A stretch of 64,000 nucleotides of DNA from assembly GCF_001642805.2 (NCBI RefSeq), contig NZ_CP016948.1:558001-622000 (forward strand), in the 5' to 3' direction. The notes under the pieces were generated by a model, which did no database searches, had not been told where the DNA came from, and saw only the letters and a program-made list of their open reading frames with translations. Of this stretch, positions 28,031 to 35,331 are shown one piece after another. The position numbers were made by a program, and so were the translations under genes. The DNA is from Serratia surfactantfaciens. GTDB lineage: Bacteria > Pseudomonadota > Gammaproteobacteria > Enterobacterales > Enterobacteriaceae. The first letter of the stretch is position 1. The number at the start of each line of letters is the position of its first letter.

Positions 28031-28060
28031 AAAAAACCGCCTCAGGGTGAGGCGGTTTTT
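28031..28060. terminator. fur terminator, bidirectional
   Basis: AACCGCCTCA and TGAGGCGGTT flank GGG, with A and T runs outside. Strong on the minus strand for fur; also functional in form on the plus strand. Confidence 0.92.
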
Positions 28061-28075
28061 CATAGCCAGTCAGGC

Positions 28076-28522
28076 TTATTTCTTGTCGTGCAGCGTTTCG
28101 TCTTCGCGGCAGTCACCGGTTTCACAGTGGCCGTACAGGTACAGGCTGTGGTTGGTGAGCTTGATGCCGTGCTGCTTGGCGATATCACGCTGGCGCACTT
28201 CGATGGATTCGTCACTGAATTCGATCACTTTGCCGCAGTCCAGGCAAATCAGGTGATCGTGGTGATGCTGTTGGGTCAGTTCGAACACGGACTTGCCGCC
28301 TTCGAAATTGTGACGTGTCACAATGCCCGCATCGTCAAACTGGTTCAGTACGCGATAAACCGTTGCCAGGCCGATCTCTTCGCCCATATCAATCAGTTTT
28401 TTGTACAAATCTTCCGCACTGACGTGATGGCATTCCGGATTTTGCAGTACTTCCAGGATTTTGAGTCGCGGAAGCGTGACTTTTAAGCCGGCCTTCTTCA
28501 ATGCGATGTTGTTGTCGGTCAT
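28076..28522 (-). CDS. fur: Fur, ferric uptake regulator
   Basis: Iron-responsive dimeric repressor of 148 residues, the length of E. coli Fur. The winged helix is residues 1-83 (GLATVYRVLNQFDDAGIV). The metal sites include HHHDH (86-90) and the structural-zinc pair C93/C96 (ICLDCGKV), with a second Cys pair near the C-terminus (GHCETGDC). It is downstream of fldA with its own promoter 85 bp upstream. The E. coli uof leader ORF is not clearly conserved here. Confidence 0.98.
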   Translation of the reverse strand: MTDNNIALKKAGLKVTLPRLKILEVLQNPECHHVSAEDLYKKLIDMGEEIGLATVYRVLNQFDDAGIVTRHNFEGGKSVFELTQQHHHDHLICLDCGKVIEFSDESIEVRQRDIAKQHGIKLTNHSLYLYGHCETGDCREDETLHDKK

Positions 28523-28851
28523 GCGAATTCAGTCCTGTTACTATGCTAATCAAGTTGAGGCGTACTCGCCTGTGGCATCGGTCGGCACAAAGAGTTAATG
28601 CGTCTCATTATAGAACCGGTTGTACTAAATGGAAACCGCCGGTTGTTAACAAAGATATAATTGCACTATTGCATGTTTTGCATGCAACGCCTTGATGGGT
28701 GGGATAAACCGATAACTCAGTCTACCTTGACGGGGTGGGAAGTTACAAATCTGTAGCTTCTATCGCAGCAATCCCTGCTGCCGATGATGGCCCTGTGCGC
28801 ACACTATGCACTTTACAGGGCCTTTGTTCAACCTTTCGCCAGTTGCGGCGT
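28523..28851 (-). other. fldA-fur intergenic region
   Basis: 329 bp without a supported gene. It holds the fur promoter and leader. I see no clear fldA terminator with a U run and no good Fur box by eye. Confidence 0.6.
28607..28612 (-). promoter_or_regulatory. fur -10 element
   Basis: TATAAT on the minus strand, with TTTCCA 17 bp upstream as a weak -35. It implies a leader of about 75 nt. Confidence 0.5.
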
Positions 28852-29391
28852 TTAGCCGACGATATCGGCCAGGCTCAGCTCTTCGACGATCTGTTTGACC
28901 CAGGCATCGACGCGCTCGTTGGTCAGCTCCGGCTGGCGGTCTTCGTCGATCGCGAGACCAATGAAGTGGTTGTCGTCCGCCAGGCCTTTGGAGGCCTCGA
29001 AGTGGTAGCCTTTGGTCGGCCAGTGGCCCACGATGGCCGCGCCGCGCGGTTCAATGATGTCGCGGATGGTGCCCATCGCGTCACAGAAGTATTCCGCGTA
29101 GTCTTCCTGGTCGCCGCAGCCGAACAGCGCCACCAGTTTGCCGTTGAAATCGACTTCTTCCAGCGTCGGGAAGAAATCATCCCAGTCACACTGCGCTTCA
29201 CCGTAGTACCAGGTCGGGATACCCAGCAGCAGGATATCGAACCCTTCCAGGTCTTCTTTGCTGCTTTTAGCGATGTCGTGTACTTCAGAGACGTCGTCGC
29301 CAAACTGTTTCTGGAGAATTTTCTGGATCATTTTGGCAATGTTTTCGGTATTGCCAGTGTCGCTGCCAAAGAAAATGCCTACAGTAGCCAT
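28852..29391 (-). CDS. fldA: FldA, flavodoxin 1
   Basis: FMN-containing electron carrier for radical-SAM enzymes, biotin synthase and methionine synthase reactivation. It is 179 residues. The FMN phosphate loop is FFGSDTGNTENIAK; the isoalloxazine-contacting loops are IPTWYYGEAQCDWDDF and FGCGDQEDYAEYFCDA. The start was placed at MATVGIFFGS; an upstream TTG would add eight residues without family support. It lies upstream of fur on the same strand, a conserved pairing. Confidence 0.96.
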   Translation of the reverse strand: MATVGIFFGSDTGNTENIAKMIQKILQKQFGDDVSEVHDIAKSSKEDLEGFDILLLGIPTWYYGEAQCDWDDFFPTLEEVDFNGKLVALFGCGDQEDYAEYFCDAMGTIRDIIEPRGAAIVGHWPTKGYHFEASKGLADDNHFIGLAIDEDRQPELTNERVDAWVKQIVEELSLADIVG

Positions 29392-29655
29392 ATCGCGTAT
29401 AACCTTTAAATTCAAGTAATTGCATTACTCGATGCCAGCACTGCCGCCGCTGACGCCGATTAAAATGATGCCATGACAAGAGCCTTTCGCCACGGGGGCG
29501 GGCGCCGACAGGCGCAGTCTCTTGCCGGTAAATGCGTATCATGCCAGAAAGTGGCGCCGGGGTTTTATCGCATTTATGCGATGCCGGAGAATGAAGAAAA
29601 GCGTGGTCGATCCGGCGTTGTCCTTAACGCCGCGCCGCGCGTGCGGCCGAAGAGA

Positions 29656-29943
29656 TCAATGTTCCGGCTGTTCTTCCGCCAGTTGCGCCAACAGCATCTG
29701 CTCGATGAGTTCGCTGCGGCTAATGTTGCGCTGTTCCGCCAATTTGTTCAGGGCGTCCACCGCATCCGCGTTGATTTTCAGCTCTACGCGCCGCAATCCA
29801 CGCACTTTATCGCGCCGTAACTGATTGCGCTTATTGATTCTAAGCTGTTCATCGCGGGAAAGCGGGTTGGTTTTCGGGCGCCCCGGACGGCGTTCATCTG
29901 CGAACAGATCCAGCGTCGTGCGATCCGTTTGTTCTTTTGCCAT
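29656..29943 (-). CDS. ybfE: YbfE, small ribbon-helix-helix-like protein
   Basis: A 95-residue basic protein, called LexA-regulated in E. coli. The N-terminus MAKEQTDRTTLDLFADERRP is strongly conserved. The C-terminal half (RVELKINADAVDALNKLAEQ then RNISRSELIEQMLL) has the strand-helix-helix pattern of ribbon-helix-helix DNA-binding proteins. The start was set at this conserved Met; the longer reading frame upstream is not supported. I could not find a convincing LexA box in its upstream region. Function unknown; DNA binding is inferred. Confidence 0.88.
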   Translation of the reverse strand: MAKEQTDRTTLDLFADERRPGRPKTNPLSRDEQLRINKRNQLRRDKVRGLRRVELKINADAVDALNKLAEQRNISRSELIEQMLLAQLAEEQPEH

Positions 29944-30145
29944 AGGTAGCGGTACTGCAAGGGAGTTTGCATCAAAAAGCGCTCGCACGCTTCCGGAGGC
30001 ATCGGTTAACACACTTCGGGCCAATAAACCCTAACCCAAATTCACCCCCGAACCGGCGTTCGCGAACGCGCTGGCGCGGCGGCAAAATTATAGCGCGCCA
30101 TATTACCCCAGCAGATGGAGCGGCGACAATGCCTAACTGCGGGCT

Positions 30146-30180
30146 AAACGCGCTAAGCCGTTATCTTTAGCGCGTTTTTT
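30146..30180. terminator. hairpin between ybfE and ybfF, strongest on the plus strand
   Basis: AAACGCGCTAA/TTAGCGCGTTT with a 10-nt loop is followed by a T run on the plus strand. On the minus strand, where ybfF ends 20 bp away, the T run is only three bases. Confidence 0.7.
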
Positions 30181-30199
30181 CGCCAGATGAGCGTATTTT

Positions 30200-30961
30200 T
30201 CAGGCTTCGTCGAGGAAACGGTGGATGGCGCGCAGCACCGCGTCCGGTTTTTCGGCGTGCACCCAATGGCCGGTGCCGGCGACGACATGGGCGCGGGCCT
30301 GCGGGAACTGGCGGGCGATGTCCGCACGATAGCTGTCCTGCACGTACGGCGACAGGCCGCCGCGAATGAACAGCGTCGGGTGCGGCCAGGCCGGCACGTC
30401 CTGCCAGCCGGTGATGTCTTCGTAGCGTTCGATCAGCACCGGCAGGTTGAAGCGCCATTCGCCATTGTGGAAGGACTTCAGCAGGAACTGGATCACGCCT
30501 TCTTCCTGCAGATAGTCGCGCATCAGCTGGGCGGCCGCCTGGCGTTGGGTGATGCCGGCGGCGCTGACGGCCTTCAGCGCGGCGAAGATCTCATCGTGGC
30601 GGCGAGTCTGGTAATCCACCGGCGCCACGTCGATGACGATCAGCTTAGCGATGCGCTCCGGCGCGATGGCGGTCAGCGCCATCGCCGCTTTACCGCCCAT
30701 CGAATGGCCGATGACGATCGCTTTATCCAGCTGCAGTTCGTCGAGCAGCGCCAGCAGATCCTGCGCCATGGCGGGGTAGTTCATGTCGTCGGCGCGCGGG
30801 GAGAGGCCGTGGTTGCGCAGATCGACTTTGATCACGCTGTGCTGCTGGTGCAGATCGCGTGCCAGCACGCCCAGGTTGTCCAGATTGCCGAACAGCCCGT
30901 GGATCAGCAGCACCGGCAGCGCATCTGACTCGGCGGCCAGCAGTTGATAATGTAATTTCAT
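30200..30961 (-). CDS. ybfF: YbfF, alpha/beta-hydrolase esterase
   Basis: Cytoplasmic alpha/beta-hydrolase of 253 residues. E. coli YbfF hydrolyses acyl-CoA-like thioesters and palmitoyl esters. The oxyanion strand is LIHGLFGNLDNLG, the nucleophile elbow is GHSMGG with S87, and the catalytic His is H232 in GTGHWVHAEKPDAV. The start was chosen by homology (MKLHYQ); an ATG 12 bp upstream is also possible and neither has a good Shine-Dalgarno. It is divergent from seqA. Confidence 0.94.
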   Translation of the reverse strand: MKLHYQLLAAESDALPVLLIHGLFGNLDNLGVLARDLHQQHSVIKVDLRNHGLSPRADDMNYPAMAQDLLALLDELQLDKAIVIGHSMGGKAAMALTAIAPERIAKLIVIDVAPVDYQTRRHDEIFAALKAVSAAGITQRQAAAQLMRDYLQEEGVIQFLLKSFHNGEWRFNLPVLIERYEDITGWQDVPAWPHPTLFIRGGLSPYVQDSYRADIARQFPQARAHVVAGTGHWVHAEKPDAVLRAIHRFLDEA

Positions 30962-31197
30962 GGCGAAGTTCATACTGAGAGAGATTCAGATTAGGGTATC
31001 ATGATTGAATCGCACGATGAATCATGCGGAATTTTCGCGGCGCGGGCTTGGCAGTGCCGGCTATAGGTATTAGTCTGCATTTGCCGTCCGGAGGCACATT
31101 GTTGTGTTCGCTCCAGCGCTTTTAACCTTATAATCCCATGGCTTGAATGCAGGATCTGGCTTCAGGTTCTAAGTAGAAAAAACAGTATTGGATAAAG

Positions 31198-31740
31198 ATG
31201 AAAACTATTGAAGTCGACGAAGAGCTTTACCGTTATATTGCCAGCCACACGCAACACATCGGTGAAAGCGCGTCCGATATTTTACGCCGCATGTTGAAAT
31301 TCACCGCCGGTCAGCCGGTGCGCGCGTTGCCTGCCGCCAGTGCGTCGCAGTCCGTCGAGCTGGAAAAGGCGGCCCCGGCGCAGCGTCCGCGCGATCGCGT
31401 GCGCGCCATGCGCGAACTGCTGCTGTCGGATGAATACGCCGAGCAGAACAAAGCGGTCAACCGTTTCATGCTGGTGCTGTCCACGCTGTACACCCTCGAT
31501 GCCGCCGGTTTCGCCGCTGCCACCGAGGCGTTGACCGGCCGTACCCGCACCTATTTCGCCGGCGATCAGCAGACCCTGCTGGCCAACGGCACGCACACCA
31601 AGCCGAAGCATGTACCGGGCACCCCTTACTGGGTGATCACCAATACCAATACCGGCCGCAAACGCAGCATGATCGAACACATCATGCAGGCCATGCAGTT
31701 CCCGGCGGAACTGATCGAGAAAGTTTGCGGTACCGTCTAA
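31198..31740 (+). CDS. seqA: SeqA, replication initiation control and GATC-binding protein
   Basis: Binds hemimethylated GATC sites, sequesters oriC and limits re-initiation. It is 180 residues. The N-terminal oligomerisation region MKTIEVDEELYRYIASHTQH is conserved; a variable linker (about 35-65) leads to the DNA-binding domain (about 66-180), with NTNTGRKRSMIEHIMQAM near the end. It is 70 bp upstream of pgm in the conserved seqA-pgm pair. Confidence 0.97.
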   Translation: MKTIEVDEELYRYIASHTQHIGESASDILRRMLKFTAGQPVRALPAASASQSVELEKAAPAQRPRDRVRAMRELLLSDEYAEQNKAVNRFMLVLSTLYTLDAAGFAAATEALTGRTRTYFAGDQQTLLANGTHTKPKHVPGTPYWVITNTNTGRKRSMIEHIMQAMQFPAELIEKVCGTV

Positions 31741-31810
31741 TTTAGCGAACAGCCCGTCATGATGGCCGTGCGCGACATATTGCCCGGTCACCGACAGGGA
31801 TGAGGGAGAT

Positions 31811-33460
31811 ATGTCGATGGCGAATAATCCACGTGCCGGGCAGCCCGCCCGCCAAAGCGATCTGATCAACGTAGCCCAGCTGACGTCGCAGTACTATGTG
31901 CTGCAACCGGAAGCCGGCAATCCCGCACATGCGGTGAAATTTGGCACCTCCGGCCACCGCGGCAGCGCGCAGCGCCACAGCTTCAACGAAGCGCACATCC
32001 TCGCCATCGCCCAGGCGATCGCTGAAGTTCGTCATCAGCAGGGCACTACCGGCCCATGCTATGTGGGCAAGGACACCCATGCGCTGTCCGAACCGGCCTT
32101 CATTTCCGTGCTGGAAGTGCTGACCGCCAACGGCGTCGATGTGATCGTGCAGGAAAACAACGGCTTCACGCCAACGCCAGCGGTATCGCACGCCATTCTG
32201 TGCCACAACCGCCGTGGCGGCGCGCAAGCCGACGGCATCGTCATTACGCCGTCCCATAACCCACCGGAAGACGGCGGCATCAAGTATAACCCGCCGAACG
32301 GCGGCCCGGCCGACACCAACCTGACGTCGGTGATCGAAAAGCGCGCCAACGACCTGCTGGCGCAGCAGTTGAAGGGCGTTCAGCGCCAGTCGCTGGACAA
32401 GGCCTGGAACAGCGGCCATCTGCACGCCAAAGATCTGGTGCAGCCTTATGTCGAAGGGCTGGTTGAGGTGGTCGACATGCCGGCCATCCAACGCGCTGGT
32501 CTGAAGCTGGGCGTGGATCCGCTCGGCGGTTCCGGCATCGCCTATTGGCAACGCGTGGCGGAGCACTACAAGCTGGATCTGACGCTGGTGAACGATTCCA
32601 TCGATCAGACGTTCCGCTTTATGCACCTGGACCACGACGGCATCATCCGCATGGACTGTTCGTCCGAGTCGGCGATGGCCGGCCTGCTGGCGCTGCGCGA
32701 CAAATTCGATCTGGCGTTCGCCAACGATCCGGATTACGACCGCCACGGCATCGTCACGCCGAAAGGCCTGATGAACCCGAACCACTATCTGGCGGTGGCC
32801 ATCAACTACCTGTTCCAGCACCGCCCGCAGTGGGGCGCCGATGTCGCGGTAGGTAAAACGCTGGTGTCCAGCGCGATGATCGACCGCGTGGTGGCCGATC
32901 TGGGCCGCAAGCTGGTGGAAGTGCCGGTCGGCTTCAAGTGGTTCGTGGACGGCCTGTTCGACGGCAGCCTGGGCTTCGGCGGCGAAGAGAGCGCCGGGGC
33001 CTCGTTCCTGCGCTTCAACGGCCAACCTTGGTCGACCGACAAAGACGGCATTATCATGTGTCTGCTGGCGGCTGAAATCACCGCGGTAACCGGTGAAAAT
33101 CCACAGCATCACTATGACGATCTGGCCAAGCGCTTCGGTGCGCCAAGCTACAACCGCATCCAGGCGCCGGCGACGGCGGCGCAAAAAGCGGCGCTGTCCA
33201 AGCTGTCGCCGGAGATGGTCAAGGCCAATACCCTGGCGGGCGACCCGATCACCGCGCGTCTGACTGCTGCGCCGGGCAACGGCGCTTCGATCGGCGGCCT
33301 GAAAGTGATGACCGACAACGGCTGGTTCGCGGCCCGTCCTTCCGGTACCGAAGAGGCATACAAGATCTACTGCGAGAGCTTCCTCGGGGCGGAACACCGC
33401 GAGAAAATCGAGCACGAAGCGGTCGAAATCGTCAGCGAAGTGCTGGCTTCCGCCAAATAA
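31811..33460 (+). CDS. pgm: Pgm, phosphoglucomutase
   Basis: Interconverts glucose-1-P and glucose-6-P for glycogen and UDP-glucose pathways. It is 549 residues. The phosphoserine loop is [11 protein letters not shown] with S148; the metal-binding loop is DPDYDRHG; the sugar-binding loop is [12 protein letters not shown]; the phosphate-binding loop near the C-terminus is [10 protein letters not shown]. The first ATG has GAGGGAG upstream; a second ATG is two codons later. A strong terminator follows. Confidence 0.97.
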   Translation: MSMANNPRAGQPARQSDLINVAQLTSQYYVLQPEAGNPAHAVKFGTSGHRGSAQRHSFNEAHILAIAQAIAEVRHQQGTTGPCYVGKDTHALSEPAFISVLEVLTANGVDVIVQENNGFTPTPAVSHAILCHNRRGGAQADGIVITPSHNPPEDGGIKYNPPNGGPADTNLTSVIEKRANDLLAQQLKGVQRQSLDKAWNSGHLHAKDLVQPYVEGLVEVVDMPAIQRAGLKLGVDPLGGSGIAYWQRVAEHYKLDLTLVNDSIDQTFRFMHLDHDGIIRMDCSSESAMAGLLALRDKFDLAFANDPDYDRHGIVTPKGLMNPNHYLAVAINYLFQHRPQWGADVAVGKTLVSSAMIDRVVADLGRKLVEVPVGFKWFVDGLFDGSLGFGGEESAGASFLRFNGQPWSTDKDGIIMCLLAAEITAVTGENPQHHYDDLAKRFGAPSYNRIQAPATAAQKAALSKLSPEMVKANTLAGDPITARLTAAPGNGASIGGLKVMTDNGWFAARPSGTEEAYKIYCESFLGAEHREKIEHEAVEIVSEVLASAK

Positions 33461-33477
33461 TCGCTGTTCTTGTCTGA

Positions 33478-33508
33478 TAAAAAGCGCTGTTTTTACAGCG
33501 CTTTTTTT
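33478..33508 (+). terminator. pgm terminator
   Basis: AAAAGCGCTGT/ACAGCGCTTTT with loop TTTT, then a run of T. Confidence 0.93.
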
Positions 33509-33518
33509 ATGCCTGTAA

Positions 33519-33608
33519 TTTAGATATATCTTTTTCTCGGCGCAGGCTTGCGAATTTAGATATATCGATCTAGATTAGCGTTATCGACGCTGTTTAGATA
33601 TATCTAAA
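33519..33608. promoter_or_regulatory. three TTTAGATATATC operator-like boxes
   Basis: Three copies of TTTAGATATATC start at 33519, 33555 and 33593, spaced 36 and 38 bp. The last is a perfect 16-bp palindrome TTTAGATATATCTAAA. The first continues TTTTT and the second GATCTAGA. They lie immediately upstream of the PadR-type gene. PadR proteins often bind dyads in their own promoters, so autoregulation is likely. Confidence 0.7.
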
Positions 33609-33651
33609 CAACCTCGTATTGATGTTCACTGTTAAAGCGAGGTATCACACC

Positions 33652-34299
33652 ATGTTTCATCGATTAGGTTTGCACCGGCATCACCACCACCACCATGAAT
33701 GCGAAGCAGGCGATGGCCGCCATCATCGCGGCGGGCGCCATCACTTCGGCGGCGACGGCGAAGAGCATGGCCGAGGCGGGCGCGGTGGCCGCGGCGGGCG
33801 TCATCGCCTGTTCGAACACGGCGATCTGCGCCTGGTACTGCTGGCGCTGGTGGCGCGCAAGCCCAGCCACGGGTACGAATTGATCAAAGCGATCGAAGAA
33901 GCCTCTTCCGGCCTGTACGTGCCGAGCCCGGGGGTGATTTACCCCACGCTGACGCTGCTGGAAGAGCAGGACTTTCTCGAACCGCTCACCACCGGCAACG
34001 GCCGCAAAAGCTACCGCATCACCACGGCGGGCGAGGGCGAGCTGCAAAAGCATCAACAGGTAGTTGAAGTCATTCTGGCGCGTCTGGCGGGCGCCGGCCG
34101 CGAGCATCATCGGCACGGCAACCTGGCGGAAGGCATTTACGACGCCATGAACCGTCTGCGCAGTCTGCTGCGCGGCAACGTGATGCGCGCCGATCTTACG
34201 CCGCAGCAGGTGGAGCGCATCAACGCCGCGCTGTTGACCGCCGTGGCGGCGATCGAAAGCGAAATGCAAATTCAACCCACGCAGCAGGAGAAGAACTGA
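33652..34299 (+). CDS. PadR-family regulator with His-rich N-terminus (YqjI-like)
   Basis: A 215-residue transcription regulator. Residues 1-51 are a His/Gly/Arg-rich tail (HRHHHHHHECE; RGGRGGRGGRHR) that probably binds nickel or iron. The PadR winged helix follows (LRLVLLALVARKPSHGYELI; PSPGVIYPTLTLLEEQDFL), then a C-terminal helical dimerisation region. It resembles E. coli YqjI, the metal-responsive repressor of yqjH, but no yqjH is adjacent. GAGG lies 11 bases before the ATG. It overlaps the DUF3861 gene by one base (TGATG), so the two are probably one operon, controlled from the palindromes upstream. Confidence 0.85.
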   Translation: MFHRLGLHRHHHHHHECEAGDGRHHRGGRHHFGGDGEEHGRGGRGGRGGRHRLFEHGDLRLVLLALVARKPSHGYELIKAIEEASSGLYVPSPGVIYPTLTLLEEQDFLEPLTTGNGRKSYRITTAGEGELQKHQQVVEVILARLAGAGREHHRHGNLAEGIYDAMNRLRSLLRGNVMRADLTPQQVERINAALLTAVAAIESEMQIQPTQQEKN

Positions 34300-34598
34300 T
34301 GCCCGGCCACCGTTTTAACATTACCGTTGAAGCCCTGAGCGATCGCCAGGGCAACCCCGTCGAGAAAACACCGCTGAGTTTTGAGGTGACTAACCACGAC
34401 GATATTCTCGAGATCGTCGAGCGCATCCGGGCGCGTGACGATCTGAACTTCGGCCCTGAACAGAGCGCGGCCTTCGCGGTAGGGTTGAAACTGTTCTCCG
34501 AAGTGATGATTGAAAACCGCAAACATCCGGTGTTCGCTCCGCTGCGCGAGGCGTTTAAAGAATTTATGGTTGGCTTGAAGAAGGGCCCGGCGGCGTAA
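34299..34598 (+). CDS. DUF3861 family protein
   Basis: A 99-residue cytoplasmic protein with no signal peptide or membrane segment. Recognisable as DUF3861 from HRFNITVEALSDRQGNPVEK and SFEVTNHDDILEIVERIRAR. No biochemical function is known to me. Its start codon overlaps the stop of the PadR-type regulator, so translation is probably coupled. It may be the physiological target of that regulator. It converges on kdpE with only 27 bp between them and no clear terminator. Confidence 0.75.
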   Translation: MPGHRFNITVEALSDRQGNPVEKTPLSFEVTNHDDILEIVERIRARDDLNFGPEQSAAFAVGLKLFSEVMIENRKHPVFAPLREAFKEFMVGLKKGPAA

Positions 34599-34625
34599 AG
34601 GCGCGGCAAACCGCGCCCGTCGGGG

Positions 34626-35315
34626 TTAAGGCATGAAACGATAGCCGACGCCGGTTTCGGTCAGCAGATGTTTGGGCCGGGCCGGATCGGCTTCCAGCTT
34701 CTGCCGCAGATGGCCCATGTAGATGCGCAGGTAGTGGCTGTGTTCCACGTAGTTCGGCCCCCAGACATGGCTCAACAGCTGGCGTTGGGTAATCACCTTG
34801 CCGGCGTTGGCCAGCAGTTCCGCTAACAGGCGAAACTCTATCGGCGTCAGGTGCAGATCTTCGTCGTTGCGTAGCACCCGGCGGTTGACCAGATCGACGG
34901 TGATTTCCGAAAAGCTCACCAGCGGGCTTTCCTGCTGGCTGGCGGAGTGGCGGCGCAGCGCGACCCGCACCCGCGCCAACAGTTCGCCGATGCCGAACGG
35001 TTTGCTGAGATAGTCGTCGGCGCCGGCGTCCAGCGCGGCGATTTTGTCCTCTTCGGCGTTGCGCGCAGACAGCACGATCACCGGAATGGCGCTCCACTGC
35101 CGCAGATCGCGGATGTAGCTCAGCCCGTCGCCATCCGGTAAGCCCAAATCAAGGATGATCAGATCCGGTTTGCGCGTACCGGCCTCAATCAGCCCGCGTT
35201 GCAGGGTTTCACTTTCAAACACCCGCAGGCCTTCGCTCTCCAGCGCGGTGCGCACGAAGCGGCGGATCTCTTTTTCATCTTCAACAATCAGAATGTTGGT
35301 TGGCGTTATGCTCAC
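34626..35315 (-). CDS. kdpE: KdpE, response regulator of K+ transport
   Basis: OmpR-family response regulator of 229 residues. The receiver domain has the acidic pair in VEDEKE, phosphoacceptor D56 (LIILDLGLP) and the conserved Lys in YLSKPFG. The C-terminal winged helix ends ARPKHLLTETGVGYRFMP. The start is GTG with AGGGGA upstream; a longer frame extends further upstream but lacks family support. It follows kdpD by 16 bp. A near-consensus binding site lies upstream of kdpF. Confidence 0.95.
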   Translation of the reverse strand: MSITPTNILIVEDEKEIRRFVRTALESEGLRVFESETLQRGLIEAGTRKPDLIILDLGLPDGDGLSYIRDLRQWSAIPVIVLSARNAEEDKIAALDAGADDYLSKPFGIGELLARVRVALRRHSASQQESPLVSFSEITVDLVNRRVLRNDEDLHLTPIEFRLLAELLANAGKVITQRQLLSHVWGPNYVEHSHYLRIYMGHLRQKLEADPARPKHLLTETGVGYRFMP

Positions 35316-35331
35316 GTTTCCCCTGCGTTGA

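Noticed and set aside
28542..28610. Short frame MRRINSLCRPMP upstream of fur, as a uof homologue
   Set aside because: Its ATG overlaps the TATAAT -10, so it would not be in the transcript from that promoter, and it does not overlap the fur start as uof does.
29944..30060. LexA box expected upstream of ybfE
   Set aside because: No CTG-N10-CAG dyad with an AT-rich centre is visible. The E. coli box is degenerate, so absence by eye is not proof.
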